Positions 56,301 to 59,360 of a stretch of DNA of 59,360 bases are shown here, in pieces. This stretch comes from Mnemiopsis leidyi. Taxonomy: Eukaryota; Ctenophora; Tentaculata; Lobata; Bolinopsidae. Positions within the stretch are counted from its first letter, which is position 1. Every line of letters begins with the position of its first letter. The notes beneath the pieces are model-generated. The model searched no databases and was not told the DNA's origin. It saw only the letters and a list, made by a program, of their open reading frames with translations. Location of the stretch: assembly GCA_000226015.1 (NCBI GenBank), contig JH154836.1, forward strand, positions 6,455 through 65,814, given 5' to 3'. Both the position numbers and the translations under genes were made by a program.

Positions 56301-58895
56301 TAGATTTTGGGGAAAGATCTCAACGAACCAAGAGCTAGCTTCTAAACTTCTTGAAACTCAGCTCCATAAAGAATATTTTCTACAGTGCAATGTGGGCTAT
56401 AAACAAACATAGCTAAGCCCAAGGTTATTGCAGCAATAAGGCGTATTGCACGTCACAAATCACATTGTTTCAGAGAAAAGGAAAGATCAGTGCAACACAA
56501 GCTAAGAGAGCACAAATTGCACGTGTAAAGAGCGTGTACGTGCACAAATCACACTCACCGGAGAGTTGGGAATGCTGCGTGGGGATGCAATAACTTCATC
56601 GTTAGAGTTCCGTCGGATAGGAATCTGAGGTCCGGTATTGCTGTCTTCTGAACTGGAGGATCTTCTAGTGCGGTAGATTGGAATGTGAGGTCCGTCCCTC
56701 ATCCAGTCGTGTACCTGTATAGAACAAAGTTAGATGTCATCTTAGTTATCAACAAATGTAATTGTCACCATTTTTGTAAGCAGTTCTTATTGGTATAATA
56801 TCATTGGCTCGTTAGGTCTCATAACGCTGTACTACTAATCTTAGACTCCAAACTAATAAAACGGCGTGTATTACTTGTAACATTAACATTCATACTCATG
56901 TCACAAATTTGTTTAAACTATCAGTGCGTATTGTGAAGTTAATGTGTAATATGAACCAACAATATGCATCTAAAATGTATAACTAATGCATTCTAGTCTC
57001 TACATATTATGTAAGCTTTCTGGCGTTCGCTATTTCTTAGAACACTTTAACTTCACCAGAAAAACAGCCATCACATGACTATTGAACCCTGAAAGTGGTA
57101 TTAATAACCACATTATATCGCAGTAATAAGTGAGAAAGTCCCGCGGCAATAAAGCGACATAAACCCACACGTTTTATATGGGAGCAACACACACAGTGTA
57201 CAGAGCTGTAGTTCATGTTGTAATCATACCAGGTATGTGACACTAAGGTACACCAGCTGACAGGAGCTGCAATATTTGATAGCTGTCTGATAGTAATCTA
57301 CACTGTCTTAAATTTGCCATCACAACATCCACCCATACTCTATACCTATATGCTATAGGTGCTGATTTACTGTACACACGATACTTTGTGCCTAAACACG
57401 TCCATTATGAAATATATAGATTTAATTTTTATATAGAGTAGTCATAATTTGTATAAGTGTATATAAACGTTTAAGAAAGTGTCTCATAAAACCTTGTAGT
57501 AGTTGGGTGGAGAGGCCACGCCAAAGAAGCCCATGTCAGGCATTGCGAAACCAAAAGAGGCGGGACTGGATATGTTCATCGCATTTGAAAATCTTCCGGA
57601 GTCGCCTGAAATCGTAAAAGTATATCTTATGACATGTTTTAAGCAAGTTTTTACATTAATGAATAGTGCTCAACCTTAACTTAACATAATTTACCTGCAG
57701 ACGGTAATAAGGCATATTGAAACTTATCCTATTCATAGAATAATCAATTATAAAGATACATACCCTCAATTTCGGTGAAATCAAAACCAGCCGAATTGAC
57801 AGAATGTGCGGAATTTGAGTGATCAGAAGATTTTCGTGATCGAGGTGAACCAGCAATGAGTAACTCTTTGGAATCTTCATCAAACGGACTTTCCAAGCGA
57901 GCTCCAGAACTGTCAATGTCGAAAGGATCTGTTGCAGCTGAATTACCTGCAGTATAGGTTTATACTTTATACTCAACTAGTCAAGTTCGCAAAGTTTAAC
58001 AGATGATGGCAAGGTGTGCAGGAAGCAGTATCTAAATCGATAAACTAATAATGTTTTTTTCTGATAACGTCATTAAAAGTAGACCAAGTGAAGAAAAATG
58101 TGTCATTGCATATCAATTTACCTTGCAGGTGTTACTTTGATGAAAAAAAACCATCATGCAAGGGTCTGGTTAAAAAACTATAATTTTCTCAACCAAGATC
58201 ATCTAATGAAACTTAAAAACATTTTGCAGCTCAATCAAGTATACAAATCAACAGTAGTAGCAGTCGCCATCATTGTGAAAAGGAACGCTTCATTTCCTGT
58301 ATTGACTTATACGTTTGATTTTCATTACTAATTTTAAAACCCACTTATTAAAGCCATTTCTTATTTGAAATACACTGAGAAAAGTGTAAGTCTTGTGGTG
58401 AATTCTACCTGACTTAGGTGAGGAGCCGGAGGTGTCAGTTTCATGGTGATGACCGACAATAGGGCTGTACTCGTCTGGCAGTGTGTACTCCGACCAGGGA
58501 AAGTTTAGAGTCTCTCTGACGTCCTGATGTGAGGGGGGAGCTTTTGGTAGGAGTTAATGTAACATTTAGTACTTTGTAGTCGTATGGAATGCTTGGAGGT
58601 ATAAGTGTATTTGGCATCTAAGTTATTGCATCTTTTACTCTTACATCGGATATGCAAGGTCTTAAACTAACGAAGACAACTAAAATTATTCACAAAACTG
58701 CCCATAAAATTGTCCACAATGAACTGCTTTACATGTAGATAAAAAAAGCTTACAAAGTACCAACAAAACCATAAACCACAAAACTAAGCTATGAAAATCA
58801 TGCACAATCGAAACTCCATAAAATTCACAGAACATCTCAAATCCTACATCATCCTCAGGTCTCTGTTCCAAGTCAAACAAGAGAGTGTTGCGGCC
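47311..58895 (-). CDS. PRKAG: AMP-activated protein kinase gamma subunit (four CBS domains), N-terminus probably outside the window
   Basis: Exons (5' to 3'): 58895-58848 (tentative), 58487-58409 (start tentative), 57946-57764, 57605-57493, 56714-56559, 53054-52988, 52689-52586, 52447-52414, 52195-51995, 49976-49756, 48823-48739, 48576-48539, 48417-48343, 48239-48168, 47581-47431, 47321-47311 (stop TAG). Phases agree throughout; 545 residues are visible. The first five exons give a long Ser/Pro-rich, probably disordered extension with repeated SPRS motifs, as in long gamma isoforms. The CBS region begins with FLQSKKCYDLIPNSGKLIVF, then VRKAFTALIAHG, IHRLPVIDPRSGNTLYILTH, ISAIPIVDDD, and finally VHRLVVVDDTRHVVGLVSLS. 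Gamma subunits bind AMP/ADP/ATP between CBS pairs and report energy status to the kinase. Several exons are very short (34, 38 and 11 nt). A GPCR gene sits antisense in the 2-kb intron between 49977 and 51994. Confidence 0.93.
47640..48075. repeat. ggcgccaatgg satellite with a 41-bp palindrome and an assembly gap
   Basis: Inside an AMPK gamma intron, short units built from atggcgacaatgg and ttggcgccaatgg repeat on both strands (the unit is nearly self-complementary). A 41-bp arm at 47653-47693 returns inverted at 47774-47814. Eleven Ns follow at 47816-47826, and then the string tgagtggcgatcgtgaa appears again. ORFs within this stretch are repeat artefacts. Confidence 0.9.
50594..51640 (+). 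CDS. Divergent class A (rhodopsin-like) GPCR, intronless, nested in an AMPK gamma intron
   Basis: 348 residues with seven hydrophobic segments. The N-terminus has sequons (NYSNET). TM1 has GDSLIL in place of the usual GN pair. TM2 has IAVCDLLLSL with the conserved Asp. TM3 follows a Cys (LCYIKAYLGAF) that can pair with the Cys of the second extracellular loop (YDCAYNFSSAAW). TM4 has its Trp (LLWTVSLYFPL). TM5 and TM6 carry Pro, but there is no CWxP. TM7 reads LNTVSNFFIYCL instead of NPxxY, a variant common in invertebrate orphan receptors. The DRY motif at the end of TM3 is replaced by ASKFVLLKYPLR. The ligand is unknown. The gene lies antisense to and entirely within the AMPK gamma intron, with a possible poly(A) signal at 51807. 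Confidence 0.88.
   Translation: MKMLYNYSNETIFGIHNDAERYGWMSFNLFIVTTSFIGDSLILVGSIKYNAFALHEAIVAIIQHIAVCDLLLSLMILQRTIVLVDGTDRLIGTGLCYIKAYLGAFTMSASVFLVCGMTASKFVLLKYPLRTGYVTSGHAHKLCVLLWTVSLYFPLTFLLTDRRDVAFTYRQYDCAYNFSSAAWKWLKPVSSLLLGLLPNLAIVITTVMLLVEARKVARGAQSGLKWRGVMTVVLTALIYTISIVPLTVYYLAEPYIKEIPGKPGKFYTVFFSISMAFLNLNTVSNFFIYCLTVKTFRSFLRDKIGGALPCFTSGDIQQRGIPSDNMPGIRRDNRTTRNNIAGTRGKAR
51807..51812 (+). promoter_or_regulatory. Candidate poly(A) signal of the nested GPCR
   Basis: AATAAA lies 167 bp after the receptor stop and before the next AMPK gamma exon (51995), so the nested transcript can end inside the intron. Confidence 0.5.
54227..54289 (-). CDS. Alternative exon of the AMPK gamma gene
   Basis: Acceptor ctcacag and donor gtgagt bound 21 codons in phase 0 that end FSPRSIPNSP. 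The constitutive-looking exon at 56714-56559 ends ASPRSIPNSP at the same phase. The two could be mutually exclusive, be used in series, or this exon could hold an alternative start (ATG at 54280). The shared ending indicates exon duplication. Confidence 0.6.
55099..55141. repeat. 17-bp perfect hairpin with AT loop
   Basis: agggaaacacatatata and tatatatgtgtttccct are perfect reverse complements around a nine-base loop. Possible small MITE core or replication palindrome. Confidence 0.85.
55330..55784 (-). mobile_element. tRNA-derived SINE or tRNA pseudogene
   Basis: Reading the minus strand from 55784, gggccggtagctcaattggt followed by agagc is a textbook tRNA acceptor stem plus D-arm and A box. 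The anticodon stem is poorly paired. The B box is degraded (cggatcatacccg instead of ggttcgaatcc), and a gccggtcc acceptor-like end follows near 55700. The sequence beyond (to about 55330, limit uncertain) may be the SINE body. A functional tRNA is unlikely. Confidence 0.6.
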
Positions 58896-59360
58896 CTGCA
58901 TATGTGGTAATGAAATTCCAAAACTATACATGCCAGATACAGTGTAGCTTTGTTTGTAAACCCTCAGTAAGATCTAAAGAGATCATGAAGATGTGATAAA
59001 CAGAAATGTAACCTGACACATTATTTTTTCCCGTCAAATGCCATTTTGCGCCGAAGGCGCAAAAAGGCATTACTAAGGGTTAACGATCGAGGGGGTGGTT
59101 GGAGAATGTGTATACTAGGTTTATGTCGTGTGTGCGTTACGTTCGTGCGCGCGGGCGCTCCTTTATCAAACTTAATCATGTATACGAATACAATAATAGC
59201 TGTGTTAACAGACTTAACTGCTTCCGGCCGACGATTGTAGTTCACATTATGCAATGTATACATGATTGCCTCAATTATTTGTTCTAATCATGCAAAAATC
59301 GCAACAAGATGTACCATCATGAAGGGATACGATACAAAATTCTTTAAACTGTAAGTTTTA
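58896..59360. other. No gene recognised
   Basis: Probably the intron upstream of the first visible AMPK gamma exon. It contains a small palindrome around 59047-59063 (ttgcgccgaaggcgcaa). Confidence 0.4.

Larger units (their letters stand above)
54290..56558. other. AMPK gamma intron with mobile-element remnants
   Basis: Contains a 17-bp perfect hairpin (55099-55141), a tRNA-like SINE head (to 55784) and (AT)n-rich stretches near 54940-54980. No additional exon was recognised. Confidence 0.5.

Overview
The window is animal nuclear DNA. It has spliced genes with GT-AG introns of roughly 100 bp to 3 kb, metazoan families (canopy, AMPK gamma, Rap-type GTPase, SLC9 exchanger, cytosolic sulfotransferase, class A GPCR), LINE, SINE and MITE debris, and AT-rich spacers. 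The sushi / ephrin-receptor-like / Ig mosaic surface protein and the divergent intronless GPCR would suit an early-branching animal such as a cnidarian. That placement is an inference; no marker in the window settles it. Exons were joined by eye, requiring canonical splice sites and matching codon phase across every junction.

Layout. 1-2363: decayed LINE (endonuclease plus reverse transcriptase). 2830-3465: possible gag-like debris, minus strand. 3993-7833: LysM-domain membrane protein (LYSMD3/4 type, 5' exon not found) with a 20-bp minisatellite in its large intron. 9183-10433: intronless type I receptor with two Ig-like segments and a tail carrying three ITIM-type tyrosine motifs. 10782-11735: intronless cytosolic sulfotransferase. 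12180-16071 (minus): an eleven-exon, cysteine-rich type I membrane protein that I cannot assign to a family. 18504-22868: a sushi/ephrin-receptor-like/Ig protein ending in a GPI-anchor signal. 24123-25702: canopy-2-like ER protein whose last coding exon is duplicated in tandem. 25758-32800: repeat-rich DNA with a hAT-type MITE, a pogo-like MITE, a GC-rich inverted-repeat block and a tRNA-derived SINE. 32829-35321: intronless Na+/H+ exchanger with a His-rich tail. 35875-36379: another terminal-inverted-repeat element. 36999-39568: Rap-like GTPase split by a 2-kb intron with a minisatellite. 39569-47310: mostly AT-rich DNA with a few candidate exons. 47311-58895 (minus): AMP-activated kinase gamma subunit (four CBS domains, at least 15 exons, N-terminus probably beyond the window), with an opposite-strand intronless GPCR nested in one intron.

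The most interesting area is 9.2-22.9 kb. Three unrelated, lineage-specific-looking cell-surface genes lie together: an ITIM-type signalling receptor, a Cys-rich single-pass protein and a GPI-anchored sushi/Ig protein. This looks like an immune or recognition gene cluster, but that role is inferred from architecture and proximity only.
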